A stretch of DNA of 64,000 bases from Odoribacter sp. (GTDB lineage Bacteria; Bacteroidota; Bacteroidia; Bacteroidales; Marinifilaceae): positions 1-64,000 of the forward strand of contig JAHHTT010000004.1 in assembly GCA_020024465.1 (NCBI GenBank). Direction: 5' to 3'. Positions 42,045 through 51,440 of this stretch are shown here, piece after piece. Both the position numbers and the translations under genes were made by a program. The notes beneath the pieces are model-generated. The model saw nothing but the letters and a program-made list of their open reading frames with translations. It was not told the origin of the DNA and made no database searches. Position 1 is the first letter of the stretch. The number at the start of each line of letters is the position of its first letter.

Positions 42045-42128
42045 TAAATTTATGGGATTACAAGTATTTGGTACATCTGATTAATGTTGGTTTCATAAAT
42101 TATGTACTGTGCTTGTAACCCGTAAATT
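42045..42128 (+). terminator. Long imperfect inverted repeat after sucD, probable terminator
   Basis: AAATTTATGGGATTACAAG...GGTAC (42046-42074) pairs with GTACTGTGCTTGTAACCCG...TAAATTT (42104-42127), with a loop of about 29 bases and a few mismatches, followed by TTTATATTATAC. It is larger than an ordinary terminator and could also be a 3'-end stability element or a small mobile-repeat remnant. Confidence 0.6.
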
Positions 42129-42145
42129 TTATATTATACAAGAAT

Positions 42146-42739
42146 ATGGATTTCAATATTGACATAAAGGAAATATTCACTGCCTTTATGGTGCTTTTTG
42201 CCGTAATCGACATTACGGGATCTACTCCTATCGTTATCGGATTGAATGATGCAGGGAAAAAAGTAAGTGCCGAAAAAGCAGCGGGTATATCTTTTGTTTT
42301 ATTTATTACATTCCTCTTCGTAGGAGACGGATTGTTGAAATTATTTAATATCGATATATCTTCTTTTGCTCTTGCCGGAGCTTTAGTTCTGTTCGTACTT
42401 GCTGTAGAGATGACGTTTAGTATTGAGATTTTCAGGAATGACGGTCCTGAAGGTTCTGCAACAATTGTGCCTGTTATCTTTCCGCTTATTGCCGGTGCCG
42501 GTGCTTTGGCAACTACTCTGACACTTAAAGCAGAATGTAGTGTTTTCAGTGTTGTTATTGCGATTGTCCTTAATATGGCAATCGTCTATGTCGTTCTTCG
42601 TAATGTCTACTTGGTGGAACGGATTCTTGGAAAGAACGGCGTTTACATTTTACGGAAATTTTTTGGTATCATCCTGCTTGCTATGGCGGTGAAAATTTTT
42701 GCGTCTAATTTGGCTGTTTTGCTGGTGTCGTTACCTTAG
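42146..42739 (+). CDS. MarC family integral membrane protein
   Basis: 197 residues with about six membrane helices. The N-terminal helix FTAFMVLFAVIDITGSTPIVIGL and the polar loop AGKKVSAEKAAGIS are typical of the MarC/UPF0056 family, as is the mid-protein segment FPLIAGAGALATTLTL. Family function is unsettled; a role in antibiotic resistance was not confirmed in E. coli. It is a single gene between the butyrate operon and nadK. Confidence 0.88.
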   Translation: MDFNIDIKEIFTAFMVLFAVIDITGSTPIVIGLNDAGKKVSAEKAAGISFVLFITFLFVGDGLLKLFNIDISSFALAGALVLFVLAVEMTFSIEIFRNDGPEGSATIVPVIFPLIAGAGALATTLTLKAECSVFSVVIAIVLNMAIVYVVLRNVYLVERILGKNGVYILRKFFGIILLAMAVKIFASNLAVLLVSLP

Positions 42740-42797
42740 GATAATTTCTTTTTGATATTATATTTAAATACTATGTGCGATATTTGAATTTGTTGTT

Positions 42798-42805
42798 TAT
42801 ATTTG
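42798..42805 (+). promoter_or_regulatory. -7 element upstream of nadK
   Basis: TATATTTG followed by C, 23 bases before the nadK ATG at 42829. No clear TTG at the right spacing. It also argues for the internal start, since the longer frame from 42775 would be upstream of this element. Confidence 0.48.
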
Positions 42806-42828
42806 CGCAACTTCAAATAGTTAAATCT

Positions 42829-43719
42829 ATGATGAAAGTCGCTATTTACGGAAAGAATATCGGAAAGGAATATCTGCCGGCATTGCAGAATTTGGTGAAA
42901 TGTCTGGAGAAGCATGCTATTCAGGTGGTTTGTGAGGCAGGATTTGCATCGTTGTTGCAGGAACGTTTCGGATATGAGCCTGATTTTGAGTCATTGTTTG
43001 GAAAAAGTGCTTTGCCGGCGGAAGAGATTGGAATGTTGCTGAGTTTTGGCGGTGACGGTACATTTTTGGATTCGGTGGAATATGTCCGTGATAGCGGCGT
43101 ACCGGTTTTGGGAATAAATAGCGGGCGTCTCGGTTTTCTGGCTAATGTACGTGCAGATGAAATCGAAAGAGCCGTAGAATGCATCGTTGGAGGACAGTAT
43201 GAACTGGAACAGCGGGAAATGTTGCAATTAAAAGTGGATGGCCGGGAAATGCAGGGATTTGATTATGCATTGAATGAGGTGGGAGTACAGAAGGTGGCTA
43301 CTTCTTCGTTGTTGAATATTCATGCATATATAGGTGATGTCTTTTTGACAACCTATTGGGCTGACGGATTAGTGGTGGCAACGCCTACCGGTTCTACGGC
43401 TTATTCGATGAGTGGAGGAGGCCCGATTGTGAGTCCTGAGTGTCATAATATTATTCTGACACCGATTTGTCCTCATAATTTAAGTATGCGTCCTTTGGTG
43501 GTACCGGCTGATTCTGTGATAGAATTGAAAGTGGAAAGCAGGTCCGGTAATTTTATCTTGAGTACGGATTCCCATATCTGTCGGATGGAGGATTCCTGTC
43601 ATCTGACAATCCGGCGTAATGATAAAAAATTGAACGTGGTGAAATTGCCCGAGCATAATTATTACGAGACATTGCGCAATAAATTGAAGTGGGGAAAAGA
43701 TGAAAGAAATGAAAAATGA
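42829..43719 (+). CDS. nadK: NAD kinase
   Basis: 296 residues from ATG 42829 (MMKVAIYGKN). Phosphorylates NAD to NADP. The diagnostic GGDGT motif is at residues 74-78 (LSFGGDGTFLDS). NE in YALNEVGV and the glycine-rich ATPTGSTAYSMSGGGPI complete the active site. Upstream codons to 42775 are excluded by length and promoter position. The gene is followed by a gap of 100 bases before uppS. Confidence 0.96.
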   Translation: MMKVAIYGKNIGKEYLPALQNLVKCLEKHAIQVVCEAGFASLLQERFGYEPDFESLFGKSALPAEEIGMLLSFGGDGTFLDSVEYVRDSGVPVLGINSGRLGFLANVRADEIERAVECIVGGQYELEQREMLQLKVDGREMQGFDYALNEVGVQKVATSSLLNIHAYIGDVFLTTYWADGLVVATPTGSTAYSMSGGGPIVSPECHNIILTPICPHNLSMRPLVVPADSVIELKVESRSGNFILSTDSHICRMEDSCHLTIRRNDKKLNVVKLPEHNYYETLRNKLKWGKDERNEK

Positions 43720-43819
43720 TCAGGTTGTCATGAATAATCGTAATATTGTTTTTATCTTTGGACGGTTTTTTTGAGAACAAATAAGTGATGATTGTTACAT
43801 CGTATTGAAATAGTGGTCT

Positions 43820-44572
43820 ATGAATGATATACAGAAAGAGATTGTAGAAGCGGGGCTGCCTGAGCATATAGCTATTATCATGGATGGTAATGGCCGTTGG
43901 GCTCAAGAACGGGGATTGGATCGGGTGTATGGTCACAAAGCCGGTGTGGATGCTGTAAAACGGGTAGTGGAAGCGGCAGGAGAGATCGGATTGAAGTATC
44001 TGACTTTATATACTTTTTCGATTGAAAACTGGAATCGTCCTAAAGTGGAGATTGATGCGTTGATGGGATTGATGGTGGATGCCATTATTCGGGAAACACC
44101 AGATTTGATGAAACAAAATGTACGTATTCAGGTAATTGGACATACGAATGATTTGCCAGAGGAAGTGTGGAGAAAAATGGAAGGATTGATCCGGCAGACT
44201 TCTGAAAACACAGGAGTAACCTTGATTTTGGCTTTGAGTTATGGTGCACGTTGGGAGATTTTGGAGGCAGTAAAAAAAATAGCACAAGATTATAAGGATG
44301 GTAAAATAACTGATTTAAAGGAAATTGGGGATGGCTGTTTTGCGAATTATCTGACTACGGCAGGGATTCCTGATCCCGATTTGTTGGTGCGGACTAGCGG
44401 AGAATGTCGGTTAAGCAATTTCCTTCTTTGGCAGTGTGCTTATACAGAATTTTATTTTCTCGCAAAATTTTGGCCTGATTTTGAAAAAGATGATTTATAT
44501 TTGGCAATCCGTAATTTCCAAAAGCGAGAACGGCGTTTTGGCATGACCGGAGAGCAAGTTAGTAAAAAATGA
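43820..44572 (+). CDS. uppS: Isoprenyl transferase (undecaprenyl diphosphate synthase)
   Basis: 250 residues, cis-prenyltransferase. AIIMDGNGRWAQERG contains the catalytic Asp22; YGHKAG, LYTFSIENWNRP and the C-terminal RTSGECRLSNFLLWQ follow. It makes the lipid carrier for peptidoglycan and surface glycans. It is followed 38 bases later by bamA, a grouping (uppS-bamA-ompH) common in Bacteroidetes that ties carrier lipid synthesis to outer-membrane biogenesis. A TATCTTTG box at 43753-43760 may be its promoter. Confidence 0.96.
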   Translation: MNDIQKEIVEAGLPEHIAIIMDGNGRWAQERGLDRVYGHKAGVDAVKRVVEAAGEIGLKYLTLYTFSIENWNRPKVEIDALMGLMVDAIIRETPDLMKQNVRIQVIGHTNDLPEEVWRKMEGLIRQTSENTGVTLILALSYGARWEILEAVKKIAQDYKDGKITDLKEIGDGCFANYLTTAGIPDPDLLVRTSGECRLSNFLLWQCAYTEFYFLAKFWPDFEKDDLYLAIRNFQKRERRFGMTGEQVSKK

Positions 44573-44610
44573 TAGATGAATACGGTCTTCTGTCTGTTAA
44601 TAAATGATAT

Positions 44611-47163
44611 ATGATTGGTAAAGTAATTCTTGGCATTCTAATAATTTTTTTTGCTGTTGGAAAGGTTGTTGCGCAGGATTCGGGCACGACAAGCCATCCG
44701 GACGTGTTTTATTCAAGTCCTAAAACTTATGTAATCGGTGGAATCGAAGTGACGGGATTGGGAGATCAGTATGATCCGGGTACATTGATTCAGTTGACCG
44801 GATTGCAATTCGGAAGTGAGATTAAAATTCCCGGAGATGCTATTACAAAGGCAATCAAACGCCTGTATTCGCAAGGATTATTTTCGGATATTTCCATTTC
44901 TGTGGATAGGGTGGAAGGTAATAAGGTGTTTCTGATTATGAATCTGATCGAACGTCATAAATTGTCGGGAATAAATTATATCGGTATCAAAAAATCGGAA
45001 GAGACTAAAATCAAGGAAAAAATCAACCCTTTACCAGGTACGCAGGTGACTGATAATATGGTTTCAAATTTGAAACATATTATAGAAAAGTATTTTAAGG
45101 AGAAGGGATATTACAATATGGATGTAAAGGTGCTGCAAAGAGATGATCCCAGTGCTTCGAATTTTGTGATATTGGATGTGTCGGTGGAAAGAAAAAGCAA
45201 GATCAAAATCAGTGAGGTGGTGATTACCGGCAATGAGGAGGTGAAAGACCGCAGGTTGAAAGGAGCGATGAAGAAAACCAAGGAAAAGAGTCTGGTCAAT
45301 TTCTTTAAATCATCCAAATACATTGAGACCAATTATGAGGATGATAAGTATAATTTGCTGGATAAGTATAATGAACTAGGGTATCGTGATGCTTCTATCA
45401 TTGCTGACAGCGTGGTGCAGGTTTCTCCCAATCGGGTGAAAGTATATATTGATGTCGAGGAAGGGAACAAGTATTTTTATAACAATATCACGTGGGTCGG
45501 CAATACGGTGGTCGATTCGGAAAAATTGTCACGTCTTCTGAATATCAGTAAAGGAGATACTTATAATAAAAAGTATTTTGAAGAACGTTTGAAAGATGAT
45601 GAAGATGCCGTTGCCAATTATTTCTATCTGAATCAGGGGTATTTGTTTTTTCAGGCTATGCCGATAGAAACGGTGGTAGGCAAAGATTCCATCAATGTGG
45701 AAATCCGTTTGCTGGAGGGTCCTCAGGCAACGATCGACCGTGTGATTATTAAAGGTAATGATCGAACACACGAGCATGTGATTCGTCGTGAACTTTATAC
45801 CTATCCCGGAGAGTTGTTCAGTCGGGAGGATATAATTCGAAGTGTACGAGAGTTGGCTAATCTGGGGCATTTCGATCCTGAAAAGATTATTCCGAATCCG
45901 GTGAATCCGAACCAGGAGTCAGGAACCGTGGATATCGAATATAGTCTGGAAGAAAAAGCGACTGACAGAATTGAAATTTCAGGAGGCTGGGGTGCCGGTA
46001 TGATTATCGGTTCTGTCGGTCTGACGTTTAATAATTTTTCGATGCGTAATATCTTTAATTGGGAAACTTACCGGCCGTTGCCTCAAGGTGATGGCCAGAC
46101 GTTGAGTTTGAAGGCACAAACCAATGGAAAGTATTATTCGTCTTTCAGTATTTCTTTCCGAGAACCGTGGCTGGGTGGTAAAAAACCAAATTCTTTGAGT
46201 GTATCTGCCTATTATTCAAGACAGACCGGTTATACCAACAAATATTATAAATCATATTTGGTGGGGCATTTGAGATCCAAAGATACGCATGATGAGAGTA
46301 TGTCAACATTTGGTTTAAGCGTCGGATTAGGCAGACGTATTAAATGGCCGGATGATTATTTTACGATGTATACAGAGGTGGCTTACCAACGTTACGTATT
46401 GAAAAAGTGGGCATATTATATCATTCAGGACGGTAGTTCGAATAATTTGTCATTTGCAGTACAGTTGCGCCGTAGCTCTATCGATAATCCGTTGTATACA
46501 CGTCGTGGTTCCGATTTTACTTTGGGCTTGACCTTTACTCCTCCTTATTCTTGGTTTACAAGCAAGGATTATTCAAGTCCTAATATTAAGGATAGAGATA
46601 AGTACCGTTGGATTGAATTTCATAAATGGAAATTTCAAGGCAAAGTGTTCATGCCGCTTGACCGAAATGAAAAGTTGGTATTGTATGCCGGCGCACAGTA
46701 TGGCTATTTGGGACATTTCGACAAACATAAACGTTCTCCGTTTGAAGGATATGAGATGGGTGGTGACGGAATGTCCGGATACAGTTTGTATGGGCGTGAG
46801 TATGTCGGTCTGAGAGGATATGGGAACGGGTCGTTGACGAATGCCGGTTCCAGTTTCCTGGCACCGAATTCATCAGATGCCAGTTTGTATTCCAAATTGA
46901 CGATGGAGGTGCGCTATCCGATTTCATTGGCACAGTCGGCTACAATTTATGCTTTGGCATTTTTGGAAGCGGGTAATTCTTGGTATGAGTTGAAGGATTT
47001 TGAACCGTTCAATCTTTATCGTTCTGCAGGTGTCGGTTTACGTGTGTTTTTGCCGATGTTTGGTCTGTTGGGTATCGACTGGGGATACGGGTTTGACAAA
47101 GTGCCCGGACGTAATGATGCTGCCGGTTCACAAGTCCATTTTGTATTGGGTCAGGAATTTTAA
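44611..47163 (+). CDS. bamA: Outer membrane protein assembly factor BamA
   Basis: 850 residues. A signal peptide (MIGKVILGILIIFFAVG...AQ) precedes POTRA domains with repeated strand-turn patterns (VIGGIEVTGLGDQYDPGTL, ISEVVITGNEEVKD, FYNNITWVGNTVVD, IDRVIIKGNDRT), about five in all over residues 35-450. The C-terminal ~400 residues form the beta barrel, including the lid-barrel motif VGLRGYGNG and the final signature HFVLGQEF with terminal Phe. It folds and inserts beta-barrel proteins into the outer membrane. It precedes the Skp/OmpH gene. Confidence 0.95.
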   Translation: MIGKVILGILIIFFAVGKVVAQDSGTTSHPDVFYSSPKTYVIGGIEVTGLGDQYDPGTLIQLTGLQFGSEIKIPGDAITKAIKRLYSQGLFSDISISVDRVEGNKVFLIMNLIERHKLSGINYIGIKKSEETKIKEKINPLPGTQVTDNMVSNLKHIIEKYFKEKGYYNMDVKVLQRDDPSASNFVILDVSVERKSKIKISEVVITGNEEVKDRRLKGAMKKTKEKSLVNFFKSSKYIETNYEDDKYNLLDKYNELGYRDASIIADSVVQVSPNRVKVYIDVEEGNKYFYNNITWVGNTVVDSEKLSRLLNISKGDTYNKKYFEERLKDDEDAVANYFYLNQGYLFFQAMPIETVVGKDSINVEIRLLEGPQATIDRVIIKGNDRTHEHVIRRELYTYPGELFSREDIIRSVRELANLGHFDPEKIIPNPVNPNQESGTVDIEYSLEEKATDRIEISGGWGAGMIIGSVGLTFNNFSMRNIFNWETYRPLPQGDGQTLSLKAQTNGKYYSSFSISFREPWLGGKKPNSLSVSAYYSRQTGYTNKYYKSYLVGHLRSKDTHDESMSTFGLSVGLGRRIKWPDDYFTMYTEVAYQRYVLKKWAYYIIQDGSSNNLSFAVQLRRSSIDNPLYTRRGSDFTLGLTFTPPYSWFTSKDYSSPNIKDRDKYRWIEFHKWKFQGKVFMPLDRNEKLVLYAGAQYGYLGHFDKHKRSPFEGYEMGGDGMSGYSLYGREYVGLRGYGNGSLTNAGSSFLAPNSSDASLYSKLTMEVRYPISLAQSATIYALAFLEAGNSWYELKDFEPFNLYRSAGVGLRVFLPMFGLLGIDWGYGFDKVPGRNDAAGSQVHFVLGQEF

Positions 47164-47171
47164 TAAAATCC

Positions 47172-47201
47172 TTGATTAGAGGATTAATTTTACTATTTTT
47201 G
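47172..47201 (+). promoter_or_regulatory. Promoter of the skp/ompH gene
   Basis: TTG (47172-47174), 19 bases, then TATTTTTG (47194-47201): full consensus with ideal spacing, giving a leader of about 35 bases. The chaperone gene can therefore be transcribed independently of bamA. Confidence 0.68.
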
Positions 47202-47242
47202 TGACATTATGATTATTGAAATAGAAATTAAAACCAGAAAGT

Positions 47243-47755
47243 ATGAAGAATATGATTAAATTAGTAGCGGTCGTTGCATTTGTGTTGACCGCAATGGGAG
47301 TCTCTGCTCAAGTGAAGTTGGGGCACATTGAAACTCAGAAGTTGATTCAGGCAATGCCGGAAATGGCCGCAGCCCGTAAGACGATGGAGACGAAACAGGC
47401 TGAAATAGAAAAAGAACTGACGACCATGCAGGAGCAGTTTAAGATAAAGTTGGATGAATATTCTAAAAACGGAAAAACAATGTCTGATGTAATCCGTGCA
47501 TCTAAAGAGCAGGAGTTGCAGGAGTTGCAGCAGAGAATTCAGAGTTTTCAGCAGATAGCTATGGACAATCTGGAGAAAACACAGGCAGAATTGATGCAGC
47601 CGATTATGGACAAGGCGTTGAATGCCATCAAGGCCGTTGGCAAAGAAAATGGTTTTACCTATATTTTTGATATGAGTCAGGGGGGCATTCTTTATAATGC
47701 AGCCAATACAGAAGATGTCCTGCCTTTAGTGAAGAAAAAATTAGGTCTGCAATAA
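47243..47755 (+). CDS. OmpH/Skp family periplasmic chaperone
   Basis: 170 residues with a signal peptide ending GVSAQ. The mature protein starts VKLGHIETQKLIQAMPEM, the typical Skp beta strand and helix. A long coiled-coil follows (residues about 45-125, with ETKQAEIEKELTTMQEQFK and QELQELQQRIQSFQQ). The C-terminal strand returns near FTYIFDMSQGGILYN. It should hold unfolded outer-membrane proteins for BamA, encoded just upstream. A strong terminator follows. Confidence 0.92.
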   Translation: MKNMIKLVAVVAFVLTAMGVSAQVKLGHIETQKLIQAMPEMAAARKTMETKQAEIEKELTTMQEQFKIKLDEYSKNGKTMSDVIRASKEQELQELQQRIQSFQQIAMDNLEKTQAELMQPIMDKALNAIKAVGKENGFTYIFDMSQGGILYNAANTEDVLPLVKKKLGLQ

Positions 47756-47775
47756 GATTTATCAATGATATGGAG

Positions 47776-47798
47776 GCCGCCTGAAAGGCGGCTTTTTT
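47776..47798 (+). terminator. Intrinsic terminator after skp/ompH
   Basis: GCCGCC (47776-47781), loop TGAAA, GGCGGC (47787-47792), then six Ts. Classic rho-independent terminator. Confidence 0.92.
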
Positions 47799-47810
47799 AC
47801 TTTATAGATT

Positions 47811-48644
47811 ATGAAGCAGGGAGAATGTATCGGTGTTTTTGATTCCGGTTATGGAGGTCTCACGATTTTAAAAGAGATTATTCAGGTGTTGCCGCAATAT
47901 GATTATATTTATTTGGGGGATAATGCCAGAGCTCCTTATGGTTCTCGATCGTTTGAAGCGGTATATCATTATACTGGGGAAGCAGTGAGGAAGTTGTTTG
48001 AGATGGGATGCAGATTGGTGATTTTGGCTTGCAATACCGCTTCTGCCAAAGCTTTACGGACCATTCAGCAAGTGGATTTGCCGCTGATTGATCCTCATAA
48101 ACGAGTGTTGGGCGTAATTCGTCCGAGTGTAGAGGCATTGGCTGATTATTCGAAAAATGGACATATCGGCATATTGGCAACCCGAGGGACAGTCGCTTCC
48201 GGTTCATATCCGATTGAAATAGAGAAATTGTTTGGGATGGAAAAATTCCATATCACGCAGCTGGCTTGTCCAATGTGGGTGCCTTTGGTTGAAAATAACG
48301 AACTTTCCGGAGAAGGCACAGAGTATTTTGTCCGGAAATATCTGGATGAGCTTTTTTTGATGGATCCTCTTTTGGATACAATCGTTCTGGCGTGTACACA
48401 TTATCCTTTGTTGCGTCCTTTGATTGGACAAATGATTCCCGGATATGTGCGTATTATCGGTCAGGGGCATATTGTAGCAGACAGCTTGAAGGATTATTTG
48501 TTGCGTCATCCGGAAATGGAAATTTGTCTGTCTAAAGGGAGGAATGTAAGTTATTATACTACAGATAAAGCAGAGATATTTGAACAGACGGGAGGTGTTT
48601 TTATGGGTGAAAGAATTAAATGCCGGCATGTGCAAATATGTTAA
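47811..48644 (+). CDS. murI: Glutamate racemase
   Basis: 277 residues. Supplies D-glutamate for peptidoglycan. GVFDSGYGGLTIL gives Asp11 and Ser12; the two catalytic Cys are in ILACNTASAK (Cys74) and VLACTHYPLL. Length and order are normal. It follows the skp terminator by 12 bases. Confidence 0.95.
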   Translation: MKQGECIGVFDSGYGGLTILKEIIQVLPQYDYIYLGDNARAPYGSRSFEAVYHYTGEAVRKLFEMGCRLVILACNTASAKALRTIQQVDLPLIDPHKRVLGVIRPSVEALADYSKNGHIGILATRGTVASGSYPIEIEKLFGMEKFHITQLACPMWVPLVENNELSGEGTEYFVRKYLDELFLMDPLLDTIVLACTHYPLLRPLIGQMIPGYVRIIGQGHIVADSLKDYLLRHPEMEICLSKGRNVSYYTTDKAEIFEQTGGVFMGERIKCRHVQIC

Positions 48645-48651
48645 TGGAATG

Positions 48652-48680
48652 TTGTAGATGATAAAATTTTAGTATCTTTG
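48652..48680 (+). promoter_or_regulatory. Promoter of the rsh gene
   Basis: TTG (48652-48654), 18 bases, then TATCTTTG (48673-48680). Spacing is one short of the optimum; the -7 is perfect. Start is about 15 bases before the ATG. Confidence 0.55.
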
Positions 48681-48700
48681 GGCTAAGTAAAATCTTTGGT

Positions 48701-50881
48701 ATGACAGAACAAAAACAGATAAGAGATGCTTTTGAAGATTTGTTGAATTCTTTGCGTAAAGATGTGGCAAAGGAGGATATCCAAAGGATAAAAGAAGCTT
48801 TTGAATTTGCTGATGAAGCCCATAAGGGGGTACGGAGAAGATCCGGGGAACCTTATATTATGCATCCGCTGGCAGTGGCGAAAATTGCTACGAAGGAGAT
48901 AGGGTTGGGTTCCACTTCAGTGATTTCTGCCCTATTGCACGATGTGGTGGAAGATACCGATTATACGGTGGAAGATATTTCCGGTTTGTTTGGTCCTAAG
49001 GTTGCATCTATTGTGGATGGATTGACTAAAATCAGCGGAGTAATGGGCTCGGAAACAAGTCAACAGGCAGAAAGTTTCCGTAAAATGATTTTGACGTTGG
49101 CGGATGATGTCCGGGTCATTTTGATAAAGATTGCCGATCGTTTGCACAATATGAGGACTTTGGCTTCAATGCCTGAGCATAAGCAGGTAAAAATAGCCAG
49201 TGAAACTTTATATATTTATGCTCCTCTGGCACACCGTATGGGATTGCATGCTATCAAGACAGAGTTGGAAGACTTGAGCATGAAGTATGAGCATCCGGAA
49301 GAGTATCAGGTGATTGCCAAAAAAATCGAAACTTACAAAAATCAGTTTTCAGCTTTATTTGAAGAGTTTATCAAACCGATACGCCAAAGATTGGCGGACA
49401 ATACATATGAATATACCATTACTGCCCGTACGAAAAGTGTCTATTCTGTTTGGCTGAAGATGCAGAGGCGGAATATCAGTTTTGATGAAATATATGATTT
49501 GTTGGCGGTACGTATTGTTTTTAAACCCAAAGAAGGAGTGCCTGAGAAATGGCAGTGCTGGAATATATATTCTTTGATTACGGATATTTATAGTCCAAAG
49601 CCTGAACGGATACGGGATTGGGTGAGTGTGCCTAAAGCCAACGGATATGAAGCATTGCATTTGACGGTAATGGGACCTGAAGGGCAATGGTTTGAAGTGC
49701 AGATCAGATCGGAAAGGATGGATGAAGTGGCAGAAAAAGGTTTGGCTGCTCATTGGAAGTATAAGGGAGAGGGAGAATGTTCTGAATTGGATAAATGGTT
49801 GGCAGGGATTAAGGAAATCCTAGATCAGCCGGATGCTACGGCACTGGAATTTTTGGATGAATTCAAATTGAATCTTTTTACGAAGGAAATCCGGGTATTT
49901 ACACCTAAAGGATATATGCGAACTCTACCCAAAGGAGCGACAGCTCTGGATTTTGCTTATGACATACATACAGAAATCGGTAATACTTGTATCGGGGCAA
50001 AGGTGAATCATAAGTTGGTGCCTATGAGTCATAAATTAGGCAGTGGAGATCAAGTGGAAATATTGACCAGCGATAAGCAGAAGCCTCAGAAAGAGTGGTT
50101 GGATTTTGTTGTAACAGCCAAGGCTCGGACTCATATTAATGCGACTTTTAAGAAAGAGAAGAAGGAATTGATGCGTAATGGCATCAATGAATATGAGAAG
50201 GTGGTCAAGAAGTTGAGGCTGCCTCTTACTTCAGAGACTTTAAATAAGGCTTTGTTGCACTATGGACTGAATAACCGGGATGATTTGTATGTGGAAATAG
50301 GGAAACAGATGATTGCATCCGAAGATTTGGAAAAAATTTTAAAAAGAAGGCCTGAAAATAAGTTTATTAAATATTGGAATCTACAGTTTTTATGGAATGG
50401 TAAAGATTCGGAAGGGAAGAAAAAAAGAGTACAGGAACAGAGTATTGATTTGAATTCTGATTTTATGATTGCACCCTGCTGTAATCCTATTCCCGGAGAT
50501 GATGTGGTGGGAATGAATATCGCAGGAACCAAGGTTACGGTGCATAAACGTTCGTGTCCGGAGGCTATTCGTCTTATGGCAAGTTTCGGTGATAAAATTG
50601 TGCCAATTAAATGGGTAAGTCATAAGTTAATGTCTTTTTTGGCTGTCATTAAAATTACAGGCATCGATGCTTCGGGTATTGTCAGCGAGGTGACCGGATT
50701 AATAGCCAAAGAGGAAAAAGTCAATATGCGCATGATACATGTGGAAGTCCATGATGGTATTTTTGAAGGGATGATACATTTATATGTTCATAATACGGAG
50801 GATTTAGGTCGGATTGTGTCCCAAATAGCTGCCGTGAAAGGCATAGAAACTGTCGTGCGTGTAGAAGCTGATGAAAAGTGA
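48701..50881 (+). CDS. rsh: Bifunctional (p)ppGpp synthetase/hydrolase (RelA/SpoT homologue)
   Basis: 726 residues with the long-RSH layout. The HD hydrolase domain (residues about 25-180) has HKGVRRRSGEPYIMHP and the HDVVED motif at 80-85, so hydrolysis should be active. The synthetase domain follows (ARTKSVYSVWLKM, then NGYEALHLTVMGP). TGS is near residue 385 (IRVFTPKGYMRTLPKGATAL), and a C-terminal ACT domain (ITGIDASGIVSEVTGL) ends the protein. It sets the stringent response level. fur follows 9 bases later. Confidence 0.95.
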   Translation: MTEQKQIRDAFEDLLNSLRKDVAKEDIQRIKEAFEFADEAHKGVRRRSGEPYIMHPLAVAKIATKEIGLGSTSVISALLHDVVEDTDYTVEDISGLFGPKVASIVDGLTKISGVMGSETSQQAESFRKMILTLADDVRVILIKIADRLHNMRTLASMPEHKQVKIASETLYIYAPLAHRMGLHAIKTELEDLSMKYEHPEEYQVIAKKIETYKNQFSALFEEFIKPIRQRLADNTYEYTITARTKSVYSVWLKMQRRNISFDEIYDLLAVRIVFKPKEGVPEKWQCWNIYSLITDIYSPKPERIRDWVSVPKANGYEALHLTVMGPEGQWFEVQIRSERMDEVAEKGLAAHWKYKGEGECSELDKWLAGIKEILDQPDATALEFLDEFKLNLFTKEIRVFTPKGYMRTLPKGATALDFAYDIHTEIGNTCIGAKVNHKLVPMSHKLGSGDQVEILTSDKQKPQKEWLDFVVTAKARTHINATFKKEKKELMRNGINEYEKVVKKLRLPLTSETLNKALLHYGLNNRDDLYVEIGKQMIASEDLEKILKRRPENKFIKYWNLQFLWNGKDSEGKKKRVQEQSIDLNSDFMIAPCCNPIPGDDVVGMNIAGTKVTVHKRSCPEAIRLMASFGDKIVPIKWVSHKLMSFLAVIKITGIDASGIVSEVTGLIAKEEKVNMRMIHVEVHDGIFEGMIHLYVHNTEDLGRIVSQIAAVKGIETVVRVEADEK

Positions 50882-50890
50882 TAAATTGAT

Positions 50891-51349
50891 ATGGAGGAGA
50901 TAAAGGAAACGGTTAAAGAGTTGTTTACTGCTTATCTGCAGGAAAAAGGACATCGGAAAACTCCGGAGAGGTATGCAATCTTGGATGAAATATATTCGCA
51001 TTCAGGACATTTTGATATCGAATCCCTATATATGTTCATGAAGAACAAAAATTATCGAGTGAGCCGGGCAACTCTTTATAATACAATAGATTTATTATTG
51101 GATTGCAAGTTGGTTATCAAACACCAGTTCGGTAATAACATAGCGCAGTTTGAAAAAGCATTTAACAATGAACATCATGAGCATCTAATATGCCAAAAAT
51201 GTGGGAGAGTGGAAGAATTTTCAGATCCGCGTATAGATGAAGTTGTTGCACAAATGCGTGACAAACATCAATTTATTGTGCACCATCACCTGCTTTATGT
51301 GTATGGTATGTGTAAATCTTGTGCAGAAGAAGTTGATGGAAACTGTTGA
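50891..51349 (+). CDS. Fur family transcriptional regulator
   Basis: 152 residues. The winged helix lies in residues about 20-80 ([30 protein letters not shown]). The metal-binding half has [15 protein letters not shown] with Cys101 and Cys104, and CKSC with Cys141 and Cys144, the structural zinc pair of pairs, plus a His cluster HHEH and VHHHL. Fur, Zur or PerR cannot be separated by sequence alone. The feo iron-uptake genes lie 3.6 kb downstream, with a palindrome at their promoter that is a natural target candidate. Co-transcribed with rsh (9-base gap). Confidence 0.9.
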   Translation: MEEIKETVKELFTAYLQEKGHRKTPERYAILDEIYSHSGHFDIESLYMFMKNKNYRVSRATLYNTIDLLLDCKLVIKHQFGNNIAQFEKAFNNEHHEHLICQKCGRVEEFSDPRIDEVVAQMRDKHQFIVHHHLLYVYGMCKSCAEEVDGNC

Positions 51350-51376
51350 TTATTTGGGGAAATTTGGCTACTTTTG
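51346..51376 (+). promoter_or_regulatory. Promoter of purA
   Basis: TTG (51346-51348, overlapping the fur stop), 20 bases, then TACTTTTG (51369-51376). Full consensus; the leader is about 58 bases. Confidence 0.66.
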
Positions 51377-51440
51377 TGCGTTACAGTTCAAATGTATAAA
51401 AGATTGGACATTAGCTTTATAATATTTATAAACAATTTAG

